Shown piece after piece: positions 16,664-25,555 of a DNA stretch of 49,052 nt. The stretch's first letter is position 1. Each line of letters opens with the position of its first letter. This DNA comes from Burkholderiales bacterium (GTDB lineage: Bacteria; Pseudomonadota; Gammaproteobacteria; Burkholderiales; SG8-39). The notes below the pieces were generated by a model. It made no database searches. It saw only the letters and a list, made by a program, of their open reading frames with translations, and had not been told where the DNA came from. The stretch covers positions 1 to 49,052 of the forward strand of contig JACZJT010000053.1 of NCBI GenBank assembly GCA_014860445.1. Direction: 5' to 3'. The position numbers and the translations under genes are program-made.

Positions 16664-17644
16664 ATGGTGAAAACATATCACACTCCGTGCCGGGATTTGC
16701 TCGCCGCGGCCTTGCTGGGCGCACTGCTCGCCGGCTGCGAAAAGGAACCTGACGCAGGCTATCAGGGCTACATAGAGGGCGAATACATCTATCTTGCGGC
16801 CCCGCTGGCCGGTTATCTGGATACATTGCCGGGCACGCGCGGCAGCCGCGTAGCCGAGGGCGCCACGGTATTTTCAATCGCGGCCGAACCCGAGCAACAA
16901 GGTCTGCGCGCGGCCGAGGCGCAGCAGACGGCCGCAAGCGAGAAGCTGCGCAACCTCGGCCAGCCGCGTCGCGTACCCGAGATTGCGGCGATGGAGGCAC
17001 AACTGCGCGCGGCGCAGGCGGCCCAGCAACTTTCCGAGAGACAACTGCGGCAGCAGGAGGAACTCGCGAAGAAGGGATTTGTTTCCGCGGCGCACCTCGA
17101 CGAGATACGCGCCGCGCGCGCGCGTGATACCGCGCAGGTGGATGCGGCGCGGCAGCAGCTGGCGAGCTATCGCGCCACGCTGGGCCGCGGGCCGGAAATA
17201 CGCGCCGCCGCAGCCGACGTCGACGCCGCGCGTGCCCAGGTCGCGCAATCGCGCTGGCAAGTCGAGAAAAAGAACGTGACCGCGCCTGCCGCCGGCGAAA
17301 TCGCCGATACCTACTACCGCCGCGGCGAATGGGTACCCGCGGGACAAGCCGTCGCAAGCCTGCTGCCCGACAATCTGCGGCGCATCCGCTTTTTCGTCCC
17401 GGAGGCGATGGTCGCGACTATCCGCATCGGCAGCATCATCGAAGCCCGCTGCGACGGCTGCGTTGCACCCGTGCGTGGAACCGTCGACTTCATCGCCCCC
17501 CAGGCCGAATACACGCCGCCGGTAATCTATAGCCGCAGCAGCCGGGAAAAGCTCGTGTTCCGGGTCGAGGCCGCGCCCTCGCCCGAACAGGCTGCGACGC
17601 TGCGTCCCGGCCTGCCCGTCGACGTGCAGCTGACAGGGCGCTGA
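16664..17644 (+). CDS. HlyD-type periplasmic adaptor lipoprotein of an ABC exporter (YbhG-like)
   Basis: This 326-residue adaptor has a Shine-Dalgarno AAGG seven bases before the ATG. The N-terminus carries a lipobox (LLAGC, Cys25). A lipoyl half (LAAPLAGYLDTLPGTRGSRVAEG, read as two adjoining blocks at about 45-67) is followed by a long coiled-coil rich in Ala, Gln and Arg (about 75-190) and the second lipoyl half (VTAPAAGEIADTYYRRGEW). It is spaced by one base from the ATPase gene and then the permease gene, the order of ybhG-ybhF-ybhS exporters in E. coli, which are tied to drug and cation export. The substrate here is unknown. Confidence 0.88.
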   Translation: MVKTYHTPCRDLLAAALLGALLAGCEKEPDAGYQGYIEGEYIYLAAPLAGYLDTLPGTRGSRVAEGATVFSIAAEPEQQGLRAAEAQQTAASEKLRNLGQPRRVPEIAAMEAQLRAAQAAQQLSERQLRQQEELAKKGFVSAAHLDEIRAARARDTAQVDAARQQLASYRATLGRGPEIRAAAADVDAARAQVAQSRWQVEKKNVTAPAAGEIADTYYRRGEWVPAGQAVASLLPDNLRRIRFFVPEAMVATIRIGSIIEARCDGCVAPVRGTVDFIAPQAEYTPPVIYSRSSREKLVFRVEAAPSPEQAATLRPGLPVDVQLTGR

Positions 17645-17645
17645 G

Positions 17646-18578
17646 ATGGCCGTAGCCCCGCTCGTCATCGATGTAGCCGGCATCAACAAGCAGTTCGGCA
17701 ACAAACATGTCGTGAAAGATCTCGCGCTGCAGGTGCGTCAGGGAGAGATATTCGGTTTTCTCGGACCCAATGGCAGCGGCAAGACGACGTCGATTCGCAT
17801 GCTTTGCGGCCTGCTCACGCCCGACAGCGGTCGCGGCACCTGTCTCGGGCTGGATGTGCTCACGCAAAGCGCGACAATCAAGCGCCAGGTGGGTTATATG
17901 ACACAGAAGTTCTCCCTCTGGGACGATCTCACCATCAGCGAGAACCTGGATTTCGTCGCGCGCATGTTCGGAATGAAGGAGCGCAAGTCGACGGTCACCC
18001 GGGCGCTCGACGGTCTCGGCCTCTCCGGACGCCGCGATCAATTGGCCGGCACGCTTTCCGGCGGCTGGAAACAGCGACTCGCACTGGCCGCCTGTCTGCT
18101 GCACAAGCCGAAATTGCTGCTGCTCGACGAACCCACCGCCGGGGTCGATCCCAAGGCACGGCGCGACTTCTGGGAAGAGATACATCGTCTCTCCGCCGCC
18201 GGCATCACCGTGCTGGTATCCACCCACTACATGGACGAGGCCGAGCGCTGCCACCGCCTCGGCTACATCGCCTACGGCACCCTGCTCGCCTCGGGCACGG
18301 CTGAGGAAGTCGTCGCCAGCCAGCACCTGCATACCTGGCAGATCAGTGGCAGCGGCCTGCAAGACCTGACCGAGCGCCTGCGCCAACTGCCGGGTGCGGA
18401 TCTCGTGGCGAGTTTCGGCGCCACACTGCACATCAGCGGCAAAGACGGGGCCAAACTGAAAGCGGGTCTCGAAGACTTCCTGCGCACCACGTCCCTGACG
18501 ATGACCGCCGTCCCTCCCTCTCTGGAGGACGCGTTCATTCACATGATGCAGGGCAGCCGGGACCAGTTCGAGGGCTGA
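17646..18578 (+). CDS. ABC transporter ATP-binding protein (YbhF-like half)
   Basis: This 310-residue nucleotide-binding subunit has Walker A GPNGSGKTTS (about 40-49), signature LSGGWKQRLALA, Walker B LLLLDEPTAGVD and the switch STHYMDEAER. The signature has Trp where Gln or Met is common, as in other drug-type exporters. E. coli YbhF is a fused double ATPase of about 578 residues; this single copy must act as a homodimer. It lies one base after the adaptor and four bases before the permease, so all three are one operon. Confidence 0.94.
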   Translation: MAVAPLVIDVAGINKQFGNKHVVKDLALQVRQGEIFGFLGPNGSGKTTSIRMLCGLLTPDSGRGTCLGLDVLTQSATIKRQVGYMTQKFSLWDDLTISENLDFVARMFGMKERKSTVTRALDGLGLSGRRDQLAGTLSGGWKQRLALAACLLHKPKLLLLDEPTAGVDPKARRDFWEEIHRLSAAGITVLVSTHYMDEAERCHRLGYIAYGTLLASGTAEEVVASQHLHTWQISGSGLQDLTERLRQLPGADLVASFGATLHISGKDGAKLKAGLEDFLRTTSLTMTAVPPSLEDAFIHMMQGSRDQFEG

Positions 18579-18582
18579 TTGC

Positions 18583-19704
18583 ATGGGCGGCTTCTCCTTC
18601 TCCCGCTGGCTCGGCATTCTGATCAAGGAATTCATCCAGCTCAGGCGCGACCGCCTTACCTTCGGCATGATCGTCGGGATTCCGATCATCCAGCTGCTGC
18701 TGTTCGGCTTCGCCATCAATTCCGATCCGAAGCACCTTCCGGCCGCGATCGTCATGGCCGATCCCGGTCCGTTTGCGCGCGCCTACGTGGCTGCGATGAA
18801 AAACAGCGAATACTTCAAGATCGTCGGCAGCGTCGACGAACGCGAGGCGGACCGGCTTCTGGACCGAAGTGAAGTGCAATTCGTCGTGACCTTCCCGGTC
18901 GGATTTCACCGCGACCTGGTGCGCGGCAAGAAGCCCACCCTGCTCGTGGAGGCCGATGCCAGCGACCCGATGGCCGTCGGTGGCGCCATATCGGTGCTGA
19001 ACCATCTGGGCGCAGAGGTGTTCGCAGCGGACCTGCCGGGACTGCAACGCCCGGCCGCGGAGCCGATGGAACTGCGGGTGCATCGCCGCTACAACCCCGA
19101 GAGCATCACCGCCTACAACATCGTTCCCGGCCTGCTGGGCGTGATCCTGACCATGACCATGATACTGATGACGGGTCTTGCCATGACGCGCGAACGCGAG
19201 CGCGGCACATTTGAAAACCTGCTGGCCACACCGGCAACGCCGGTGGAGGTCATGACCGGCAAGATCGTTCCTTACATACTCATCGGCCTGATCCAGGTGA
19301 CCCTGATACTGCTGGCGGCACGCTGGGTGTTCGGGGTGCCCATGCTCGGCAACCTGTTCCTGCTCTACGGTGTGGTGCTGCTGTTCATTTGCGCCAACCT
19401 GACTCTGGGCATTACCTTCAGTTCGATTGCGCGCAACCAGTTGCAGGCAATGCAGATGACTTTCTTCTTCTTCCTGCCTTCCATGCTGCTCTCGGGTTTC
19501 ATGTTTCCGTTTCGAGGCATGCCGGACTGGGCCCAGTTCGTCGGCAACGTTCTGCCGCTCACCCATTTCCTGATACTGGTCCGGGGCATTCTGCTGAAGG
19601 GCAACGGACTCGAATTGATGTGGGGACACACCTGGCCCATCCTGCTGTTCATGGGAACAGTGCTGGCGCTGGGGCTGGGGACCTTCCGTCGAACCCTCGA
19701 TTGA
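18583..19704 (+). CDS. ABC-2 type exporter permease (YbhS/YbhR-like)
   Basis: This 373-residue ABC-2 permease has an N-terminal helix (about 20-42), a large periplasmic domain (about 45-175) and five more helices in the C-terminal half. The family motif RERERGTFENLLATP follows the second helix, and the PGLLGVILTMTMILMTGLAM helix precedes it. Only one permease gene is present, whereas the ybh operon has two, so a homodimer is likely. It follows the ATPase by four bases. Confidence 0.92.
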   Translation: MGGFSFSRWLGILIKEFIQLRRDRLTFGMIVGIPIIQLLLFGFAINSDPKHLPAAIVMADPGPFARAYVAAMKNSEYFKIVGSVDEREADRLLDRSEVQFVVTFPVGFHRDLVRGKKPTLLVEADASDPMAVGGAISVLNHLGAEVFAADLPGLQRPAAEPMELRVHRRYNPESITAYNIVPGLLGVILTMTMILMTGLAMTRERERGTFENLLATPATPVEVMTGKIVPYILIGLIQVTLILLAARWVFGVPMLGNLFLLYGVVLLFICANLTLGITFSSIARNQLQAMQMTFFFFLPSMLLSGFMFPFRGMPDWAQFVGNVLPLTHFLILVRGILLKGNGLELMWGHTWPILLFMGTVLALGLGTFRRTLD

Positions 19705-19714
19705 TGGTGCCGGG

Positions 19715-20416
19715 ATGAGCACACCACAGTCGGCAGACAGCGTCGCCAATCAGGAAGACATCGAATGGGCCGGGCGCGCCGAGCGCGGCATCTTCTTCGC
19801 CTTGCTGCTGGCCTCGATCCTGGGCTGGAGCGCCTACGCCCTGCTGACGGCGCAATCCTTCTATCCCCTGCTGGTCCTGCGCGCGCTCATCGTCGGGTCC
19901 TGCCTGGCCGTCGTTACCGCGTTTGTTCTTTCCATCCCGGCCGAAGGCATCATGTATCTTGCCTCGCGCCGCTATCGCCTGGTGCGCGGATATGGGGGCG
20001 AAGCACGAAAGCGCGAACCCGCTGCCATGTGGAAGGTCCTCGCTGCATGGTTCGCAATGCTGCTGGTTTCCGTGGCCAACGGTGCGATCCGCGATGTCTG
20101 GTACGGAAAGTACATGGACGAGCTTGCCGCGCACCAACTTTCGACCCTCAGCAGCGTGCTGCTGCTGGCTATCGTGATCCGCGGATTTACATGGCTTTTT
20201 CCGCCGGTCTCGGCCCGGCAGGCATTTTCCATCGGACTACTATGGATGAGCCTTACGGTCGCATTCGAGTTTCTGTTTTTCCACTTTGCCGGCGGCCATT
20301 CATGGCAGGCCTTGCTCGGCAACTACAACGTCTTGCAAGGCAGGGTCTGGCCCGTCGTCCTGCTCTGGATAGCGATCGCACCCTACGTGTTCTTTCGCGC
20401 TGACCGCGCGCGATAG
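19715..20416 (+). CDS. Unknown membrane protein downstream of ABC exporter
   Basis: The protein has 233 residues and about six predicted membrane helices; I do not recognise a family. The first 20 residues are polar, then hydrophobic segments fall near 25-45, 52-75, 102-125, 138-160, 168-188 and 205-226. It starts 10 bases after the permease stop, so it is probably in the same transcript. A competing open frame in another phase gives a highly Arg-rich product and is rejected. A role as an accessory to the exporter is only a guess from position. Confidence 0.72.
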   Translation: MSTPQSADSVANQEDIEWAGRAERGIFFALLLASILGWSAYALLTAQSFYPLLVLRALIVGSCLAVVTAFVLSIPAEGIMYLASRRYRLVRGYGGEARKREPAAMWKVLAAWFAMLLVSVANGAIRDVWYGKYMDELAAHQLSTLSSVLLLAIVIRGFTWLFPPVSARQAFSIGLLWMSLTVAFEFLFFHFAGGHSWQALLGNYNVLQGRVWPVVLLWIAIAPYVFFRADRAR

Positions 20417-20440
20417 ACGGCCGGAACAGATATTCCAGAC

Positions 20441-21364
20441 ATGCGCTACGCCAATCTCGATGGCCAATCCCACAGTTCCGGCATCGCAAGGATCCTGCGC
20501 TGGAAACTGGGCTGGCACGACGAAAAGTGGCCGCGTACGCCGGGCACCGGAGTAGCGGTACCGCTTGTCGCCAACGACGGCCGCGCACTGCGCAATGCCG
20601 CTGCGGATGCTCTCACCTGGATCGGGCATGCCTCGTTTTTGATCCAGCTCGGCGGCAAAAGCGCGCTGATCGACCCGGTGATGTCGCCTTCGATCGCCGG
20701 CTTCATTCCCCGCAACGTGGTGCCAGGCCTCGATTGGCCGGCGCTGCCGAAGATCGACCTGGTGCTGGTGACGCACAACCACCGCGACCACATGGACGCA
20801 CCCACGCTCAAGCGGCTCGGACCCGATGTCATCTACGTCGTGCCGCGCGGACTGGGCAGTGCATTCGGGCGCGCAGGCTTGCGCCGGGTGGTAGAGATGC
20901 AGTGGTGGCAACAGGAAGAAATAGAAGGCTTGAACCTCACGTTTGTTCCGGCTGAGCATTGGAGCCGCCGCGGTCTCCTGGATACCAACGCCAGCTGGTG
21001 GGGCGGATATGTCATCGAACGCGGCGGCCTGCGCGTCTACCACTCGGGCGATACCGCCTGGTTCGACGGCTTCGAGCAGATTGGCCTGCGCTGCGGCGAG
21101 ATCCACGCGGCGATGCTGCCTATCGGCGCCTACGCGCCGCGCTGGTTCATGCGCCGGCAGCACATGGATCCGGTCGACGCCGTGCGCGCGTACTCTGCGC
21201 TCGGCGCCAAGCGCTTCATCGCCATGCACTGGGGAACTTTCAAGCTGACCGACGAGGATCTGCGCGAACCGCCGCAACTACTGCGCGAAACATGGAAGCG
21301 CGCAAACCTGCCCGACGCGCCACTGGCGATTCCGGCGATCGGCGAAACGCTGTTGCTCGACTGA
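20441..21364 (+). CDS. Metallo-beta-lactamase-fold hydrolase (NAPE-PLD/UlaG-like)
   Basis: This 307-residue protein has the metal-binding motif THNHRDHMD (about 111-119), preceded by TWIGHASFLIQL and an Asp-Pro (ALIDPV) typical of the N-acyl-phosphatidylethanolamine phospholipase D and UlaG branch. A later HSGDTAWFDGF and a C-terminal AMHWGTFKLTDE supply the other metal ligands. There is no signal peptide. Related bacterial proteins are variously annotated as lipid or lactone hydrolases, and the substrate cannot be fixed here. It follows the unknown membrane protein by 24 bases and is the last gene before the convergent glycosyltransferase. Confidence 0.88.
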   Translation: MRYANLDGQSHSSGIARILRWKLGWHDEKWPRTPGTGVAVPLVANDGRALRNAAADALTWIGHASFLIQLGGKSALIDPVMSPSIAGFIPRNVVPGLDWPALPKIDLVLVTHNHRDHMDAPTLKRLGPDVIYVVPRGLGSAFGRAGLRRVVEMQWWQQEEIEGLNLTFVPAEHWSRRGLLDTNASWWGGYVIERGGLRVYHSGDTAWFDGFEQIGLRCGEIHAAMLPIGAYAPRWFMRRQHMDPVDAVRAYSALGAKRFIAMHWGTFKLTDEDLREPPQLLRETWKRANLPDAPLAIPAIGETLLLD

Positions 21365-21460
21365 TCAAGCCTATGCCGGCAGCTAAACCTTCCCAGGGGA
21401 AATCTGAGGCATTCGCCCTACCAAAAAACGGGATCTGCCGGGACGTCCGACCAATTCGCC

Positions 21461-22870
21461 CTAGGTCCTTTTCGTTTCCATTCCCTTGCGTTGCATTACA
21501 CCCCAGCCACCTTGCTTGCCGCGCAACCATTGCCAGGTGCCGGCAATGCGCCACACCACATTTATCTGCCGATAACCGAAATTCTCCAGCACACTGCAGG
21601 CGAACAGGATCAGCAGGTCGCGTTTGCGCGGATAGATGTGGAACGACAACTCCTCCAGCAGCAGCGCCGCAGTGGAAAGCAACACCCCGAAACCAAGTGC
21701 CAGCGCAAGGAACAGCAGCCCGATAGTCACGCTAACCGCACCGGAAACGAGCAGCCAGGCAAGCACGAGATAGCCCAGGAATTCGAGCAGCGGCGCAGCC
21801 CATTCGAACAGCAGGAAGTACGGAAACGCCATCCATCCAGCCACCCCCGGAGGACGCGCCAGCAGCAGCCCGCGGTTCAGCCAGAGGCTTTCGCTCAAGC
21901 CACGCTGCCAGCGAACGCGCTGGTTCTTGAGCGTCTGGCTATCCTCCGGAGCCTGTGTCCAGCAGACCGGTTCCGGTACGTAACTGATGCGATAAGGCCG
22001 GCCTTTCTTGCTCAACAGGCGGTGCATGCGCACGATCAGTTCCATATCCTCGCCTATGGTCTGATGCCGGTAGCCGCCCACCTTGATGACCGTGTCCTTG
22101 TGCATCAGACCGAATGCGCCGGAGATGATCAGCAGTCCGTTCGGACGCGACCAGCCCATGCGCCCGAAGAGGAAGCCACGCAGGTATTCGAGGATCTGAA
22201 AACGCGCAAGCCAGCTCGCCGGCAAGCCCGCCTTGAGCAGATTTCCGCTTTTTACGTCGCAACCGTTCGCGAGTCGCACCGTGCCGCCGCAGGCCACTGT
22301 GCGCGCATCGTGGATGAACGGTTGCACCACGTGCAGCAAGCTGTCGCGGTCGAGGATGGAATCTGCGTCCACACAGCAGAACAGGGGATAGCGCGCGGCG
22401 TTGATGCCGCAGTTGATGGCGTCGGCCTTGCCGCCATTTTCCTTGTCCACTACACGCAGGCTCGGATGCGAAGCGGAGCGATACACCCCTCGCACCTGCT
22501 GTGTTGGCAGGCGCACATGGTAGGCCTGCGGAAAGATTTCCAGATCGAAAGCCTGCACCAACTCTCGCAGCGTTCCGTCGCGCGAACCGTCGTTGACTAC
22601 GATGACCTCGTGTTCGGAATAGCGCAGCTGCAGCATCGAGCGCACGGACGTGACGATGGTAGCCTCTTCGTTGTACGCCGGAATCACCACGCTAATGGGT
22701 GGTTCCAGCCCGGTCAGCAGAAATTCGTTTACCTCGACGCGCCGAAACTGCATGTCGCGTCGGATGATGCCGTAGGTCAATGCGCTGATGGCTATCTGCG
22801 CCAGCGCATGCACGATCACGTAAGCGAACAGAAACCAGATGAAGCCTTCGAACACGTAGTGAATAGCCAT
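21461..22870 (-). CDS. Processive family 2 glycosyltransferase, inner membrane
   Basis: The 469-residue enzyme starts at the ATG at 22870, four bases after the preceding stop; a much longer open frame upstream overlaps the HEAT gene and is rejected. A membrane helix at about 8-33 leads to a GT-A catalytic domain with VVIPAYNEE (about 61-69), NDGS (93-96), the metal site VDADS (167-171), the GED site (273-275) and QRVRW (317-321), the set found in cellulose, PNAG and hyaluronan type synthases. Helices follow at about 345-405 and one near the end. It lacks a PilZ domain, so direct c-di-GMP control is not seen. It is the last gene of an eight-gene operon with a YaiO-type barrel and a HEAT protein, which points to synthesis of a surface polysaccharide. 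Confidence 0.92.
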   Translation of the reverse strand: MAIHYVFEGFIWFLFAYVIVHALAQIAISALTYGIIRRDMQFRRVEVNEFLLTGLEPPISVVIPAYNEEATIVTSVRSMLQLRYSEHEVIVVNDGSRDGTLRELVQAFDLEIFPQAYHVRLPTQQVRGVYRSASHPSLRVVDKENGGKADAINCGINAARYPLFCCVDADSILDRDSLLHVVQPFIHDARTVACGGTVRLANGCDVKSGNLLKAGLPASWLARFQILEYLRGFLFGRMGWSRPNGLLIISGAFGLMHKDTVIKVGGYRHQTIGEDMELIVRMHRLLSKKGRPYRISYVPEPVCWTQAPEDSQTLKNQRVRWQRGLSESLWLNRGLLLARPPGVAGWMAFPYFLLFEWAAPLLEFLGYLVLAWLLVSGAVSVTIGLLFLALALGFGVLLSTAALLLEELSFHIYPRKRDLLILFACSVLENFGYRQINVVWRIAGTWQWLRGKQGGWGVMQRKGMETKRT

Positions 22871-22871
22871 G

Positions 22872-24152
22872 TCATCGACCCTCGGCGAGCACGCGCTCGA
22901 GCATTTCACGCGAGTAAGGGTCGGGTTCGCGCTCGCGCATTGCAGCGAGGGTTGCCACCCCGGCAAGCCGCAACAGCGACTGTGCGGCGCGGTAACGCAC
23001 CCACCACTGCCGGTCGCGCAGCAACAGCACGAGCCGCGCGACGTCCTGGCCCAGGCCGAACGCCCCCAGCATGAATGCCGCCTGCATGCGCACCAGCCAG
23101 CTCGCGTGATCGAGAAAACCGAGCGCGATGCTGCGGTCCTCGCCCTGCCCAAGTCGACCGAGGCAATGCAGGATTGCCGCGATCTCTTCCTCGTCGCCGC
23201 TGGATACGAGGCGCTCGCGCAATGCCGGCAAGGCGGCCTGACCCTCGAGCAATTCGATCAGACGGACCATCTGCTTCGCGTGCCCTGGCGGAACCGTATG
23301 CACCAGCGCAGCGAGCTTCTGCACGGCTTGACTCCCGCCCACCCGCACGATCTCGACCATGGCCGCGGGCGACCACTTCTGATGTTCCAGCAAATATCCC
23401 AGCGCGGCAAATCCCCGCTCCGGATCAATCTGCAGCAGCGCGCGCACCGCCGTGAGCGAGGATCTGGGCCGGTTTTGCATGGCCTTGGCCATCAGCGTGT
23501 CGCAGGCCTGCTCCAGGCCCAGTGCGGCGACTGCGCGCATTGCAATGATGCGCTTCCACGGGCTTCCGCTCTCAAGCAGGCGCAGCGCATACTGCGAAAG
23601 GCCGAGTTCGCGCGCCACCTGTACCAGTGAAGCCGCGGCATCGCCGCGCACATAGCCGAGCATATGCAGCCACGTGCCGAGGAACAACAGACGCTCGGCA
23701 GCTGCCAAGTGCGGCAGTGCCGCGGCATCGCCCGAGATGCGCGCATGCAGCACCGGCTCCCAGCGCGCGACGAAGCGCTCGCGCCGCTGCTGCCGTCGCT
23801 CGCGCCGGACCCGCATGACCATGCTGAGCAGCAGCAGAAGTACGATGTTCACCGCCAGGAACAGCAGGATAGCGATGAGTATCCCGTATGGCACCGACGA
23901 CAGCAGCGGGACTTCGCTTGCCGCCGCGGTCGGTGATACGTCGCGCATTTCGCGCGCCAGCTTGAGTTGCATTCCACCGGCATGCAGCGCGTCGGTTTGG
24001 ACACCGGGGGCTGCTTCCGGAGAACTCGGAGCGTAGCCGAGTTGCAGGCCCCCGACGAGAGTGTCGCCCGCTGGTGCGTCGGGCCATGCGGGCGTGGCGA
24101 ACAGCGCCACGAGCAGCAATCCCGCGCCGTACGATAGGCGGCCCCGCTTCAT
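22872..24152 (-). CDS. Membrane-anchored HEAT-repeat protein
   Basis: This 426-residue protein has a signal peptide (about 1-25), a short extracytoplasmic segment (about 26-85), one transmembrane helix (about 88-113) followed by a strongly basic patch (RVRRERRQQRRER), and a cytoplasmic helical solenoid (about 130-420). The solenoid shows HEAT-like units such as SPWKRIIAMRAVAALG, SSLTAVRALLQIDPERG and ASWLVRMQAAFMLGAFG. HEAT solenoids serve as protein docking scaffolds. It overlaps neither neighbour but is packed between the barrel gene (9 bases) and the glycosyltransferase (one base), so a scaffold role linking the synthase to the receiver proteins is a reasonable guess. Confidence 0.85.
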   Translation of the reverse strand: MKRGRLSYGAGLLLVALFATPAWPDAPAGDTLVGGLQLGYAPSSPEAAPGVQTDALHAGGMQLKLAREMRDVSPTAAASEVPLLSSVPYGILIAILLFLAVNIVLLLLLSMVMRVRRERRQQRRERFVARWEPVLHARISGDAAALPHLAAAERLLFLGTWLHMLGYVRGDAAASLVQVARELGLSQYALRLLESGSPWKRIIAMRAVAALGLEQACDTLMAKAMQNRPRSSLTAVRALLQIDPERGFAALGYLLEHQKWSPAAMVEIVRVGGSQAVQKLAALVHTVPPGHAKQMVRLIELLEGQAALPALRERLVSSGDEEEIAAILHCLGRLGQGEDRSIALGFLDHASWLVRMQAAFMLGAFGLGQDVARLVLLLRDRQWWVRYRAAQSLLRLAGVATLAAMREREPDPYSREMLERVLAEGR

Positions 24153-24161
24153 TCCGCAGAG

Positions 24162-25031
24162 CTAGAACCGGTAACGCAGGCCGACGTCCGCGGAGCGCCG
24201 CCTGCTGTCGCCCTGCTTGGTGTAGCCGGCGCCGTAGCCCAGTCCCCAGTCGCGCGTCAGCCAGTGCCGCCCGAACAGGGCAATACCGCGCACGGGGGTG
24301 GCGATAACTCGGTCTAATTCAGAGGGTTTGTCCGCCTCGGTACCGCTTACCGCCATCAGCTGGATGTTGTTTTCCTCGCCGTAGTAGCGGCTGAATTGCA
24401 GCCGAAAACTGCTCGCGTTCCCTGCGGTGCGCGAGCGGCTTGGATAGACAGTGAATGCAATACGGTAGTCGGAGAAGTAGCGCTCCAGCGTCAGGTCGGC
24501 GATCTCGACCACCGTGGTGTTATACGTTACGCGGCGCAGCCCGCCGATCAAACCCCAACCCCGCGACAGCGATTGCGCCAATTGCAGATGGATTGAATCA
24601 CGCGGGAGAACCCGATGCGTACTGCTTGTCGTCACTTCCGCATAGCCGGTGGTGCGCTCGCCCATCGGGTAGTAGCCGCTTACCGCTAGCGTATCGTCGC
24701 TGAGGCCAAAGCGCTTCGAACTGATCGCGCGTCCGATCAGCAGTTTGCGCGGTGCGAAATGGTGTATCAATTCCAGCTGTGTGTCCTGCCAGTCGTTCGG
24801 GTTGTTGCTCAAGGTTTCGCGTGCATGCGCGAGCGCAATCTCGTTTCGCCCCAGCGACGGTGCCAACTGCAGCAGCAGCGGTGCGACTGCAGGCGCACCG
24901 CTGCGGATGTCCGGCGATGCGTCCGGCGGGGGGAGCGACACCGGTTCGGATGCGGCAGCGCTAGTAGCCGATGCAGTTATGGCCCCGAGCAGAACCGCGG
25001 CGCGCAGGCGCAAGCCCGCGTTGCGACTCAT
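24162..25031 (-). CDS. YaiO-family outer-membrane beta-barrel protein
   Basis: The protein has 289 residues with a signal peptide (about 1-27), a short linker and then alternating amphipathic strands to a C-terminal YRF, the terminal aromatic signal for BAM-dependent barrel insertion. The content rich in Tyr, Arg and Gly and the repeated strand pairs (GYAEVTTS, IHLQLAQSLSRGWGL, YGAGYTKQGD) match the YaiO family. In E. coli yaiO lies by the glycosyltransferase yaiP and the deacetylase yaiS. Here it is coupled by a four-base overlap to a receiver gene and followed by the HEAT and glycosyltransferase genes. It may form the outer-membrane part of a polysaccharide path, which is inference. Confidence 0.82.
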   Translation of the reverse strand: MSRNAGLRLRAAVLLGAITASATSAAASEPVSLPPPDASPDIRSGAPAVAPLLLQLAPSLGRNEIALAHARETLSNNPNDWQDTQLELIHHFAPRKLLIGRAISSKRFGLSDDTLAVSGYYPMGERTTGYAEVTTSSTHRVLPRDSIHLQLAQSLSRGWGLIGGLRRVTYNTTVVEIADLTLERYFSDYRIAFTVYPSRSRTAGNASSFRLQFSRYYGEENNIQLMAVSGTEADKPSELDRVIATPVRGIALFGRHWLTRDWGLGYGAGYTKQGDSRRRSADVGLRYRF

Positions 25032-25444
25032 TGCCCGGCCTCGGGCGCGGAACGCAGCAGCTTCATTGCGCGCGCAACGAGTTCAGCCGGGCGGAAGGGT
25101 TTGGTCAAATAGTCGCTTGCGCCCAGGTTCAGCCCCTGCACCACGTCCTCCTCCTTCCCCCGACTGGTAAGCATGATCACGGGCACCTGGCGCCATGCGG
25201 GCCGATCGCGCAGGTCGGCAAGCAGTTCGTAGCCGTTGCGGTAGGGCATCATGACATCCATGATTACCAGGGCGTCCGCCTGCGCTCGATCGAATTCCTT
25301 TAACGCCTGTTCGCCATCGGCCGCCCGGCGGACCAGGAAGCCTTCCCGCGCCAGGCAAAACTCAATCAGCTTGGCTATGTGATCGTCATCTTCGACGACA
25401 AGTATTGTCTTTTGCTCTGGCGGATGCGCGTTTGTCATAAGCAT
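25028..25444 (-). CDS. Stand-alone response regulator receiver
   Basis: The protein is 138 residues, essentially one receiver domain and no output domain. Acidic pocket EDDD at 18-21, phosphoacceptor Asp63 (VIMDVMMP), the switch Thr in LTSRG and the Lys in YLTKPF are all present, so it should be phosphorylatable. Two possible starts, 25444 and 25438, lack clear ribosome sites. The stop overlaps the start of the YaiO-type gene by four bases, which suggests that it acts on the barrel-HEAT-glycosyltransferase unit. A TATAAT box lies 37 bases upstream. Confidence 0.92.
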   Translation of the reverse strand: MLMTNAHPPEQKTILVVEDDDHIAKLIEFCLAREGFLVRRAADGEQALKEFDRAQADALVIMDVMMPYRNGYELLADLRDRPAWRQVPVIMLTSRGKEEDVVQGLNLGASDYLTKPFRPAELVARAMKLLRSAPEAGQ

Positions 25445-25480
25445 AGGCGGGCGAATGCGGAAATGCTCACCGCTGCTGAA

Positions 25481-25486
25481 ATTATA
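25481..25486 (-). promoter_or_regulatory. Candidate internal -10 box (TATAAT)
   Basis: A perfect TATAAT on the minus strand lies in the 111-base gap between the two receiver genes, the only long gap within the lower part of the operon. The -35 region is poor. Transcription would start near 25474 and produce a message for the receiver, barrel, HEAT and glycosyltransferase genes apart from the kinase. Confidence 0.4.
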
Positions 25487-25555
25487 GGCGCATTGGGCAA
25501 TCGACGAGAGGCGCGCGCCTGAGGAGGTGTACCGGCAGCCGACATCCCGCCTGAA

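Noticed and set aside
18535-19749. Minus-strand 404-codon frame antisense to the ABC permease
   Set aside because: Gln/His-rich shadow of a hydrophobic gene; no start signal or family match.
21411-21466. Direct repeat ATTCGCCCTA in the gap between the hydrolase and the glycosyltransferase
   Set aside because: Ten bases twice within 50 bases, with no symmetry and in a convergent gap, is too weak to call a regulatory or mobile element.
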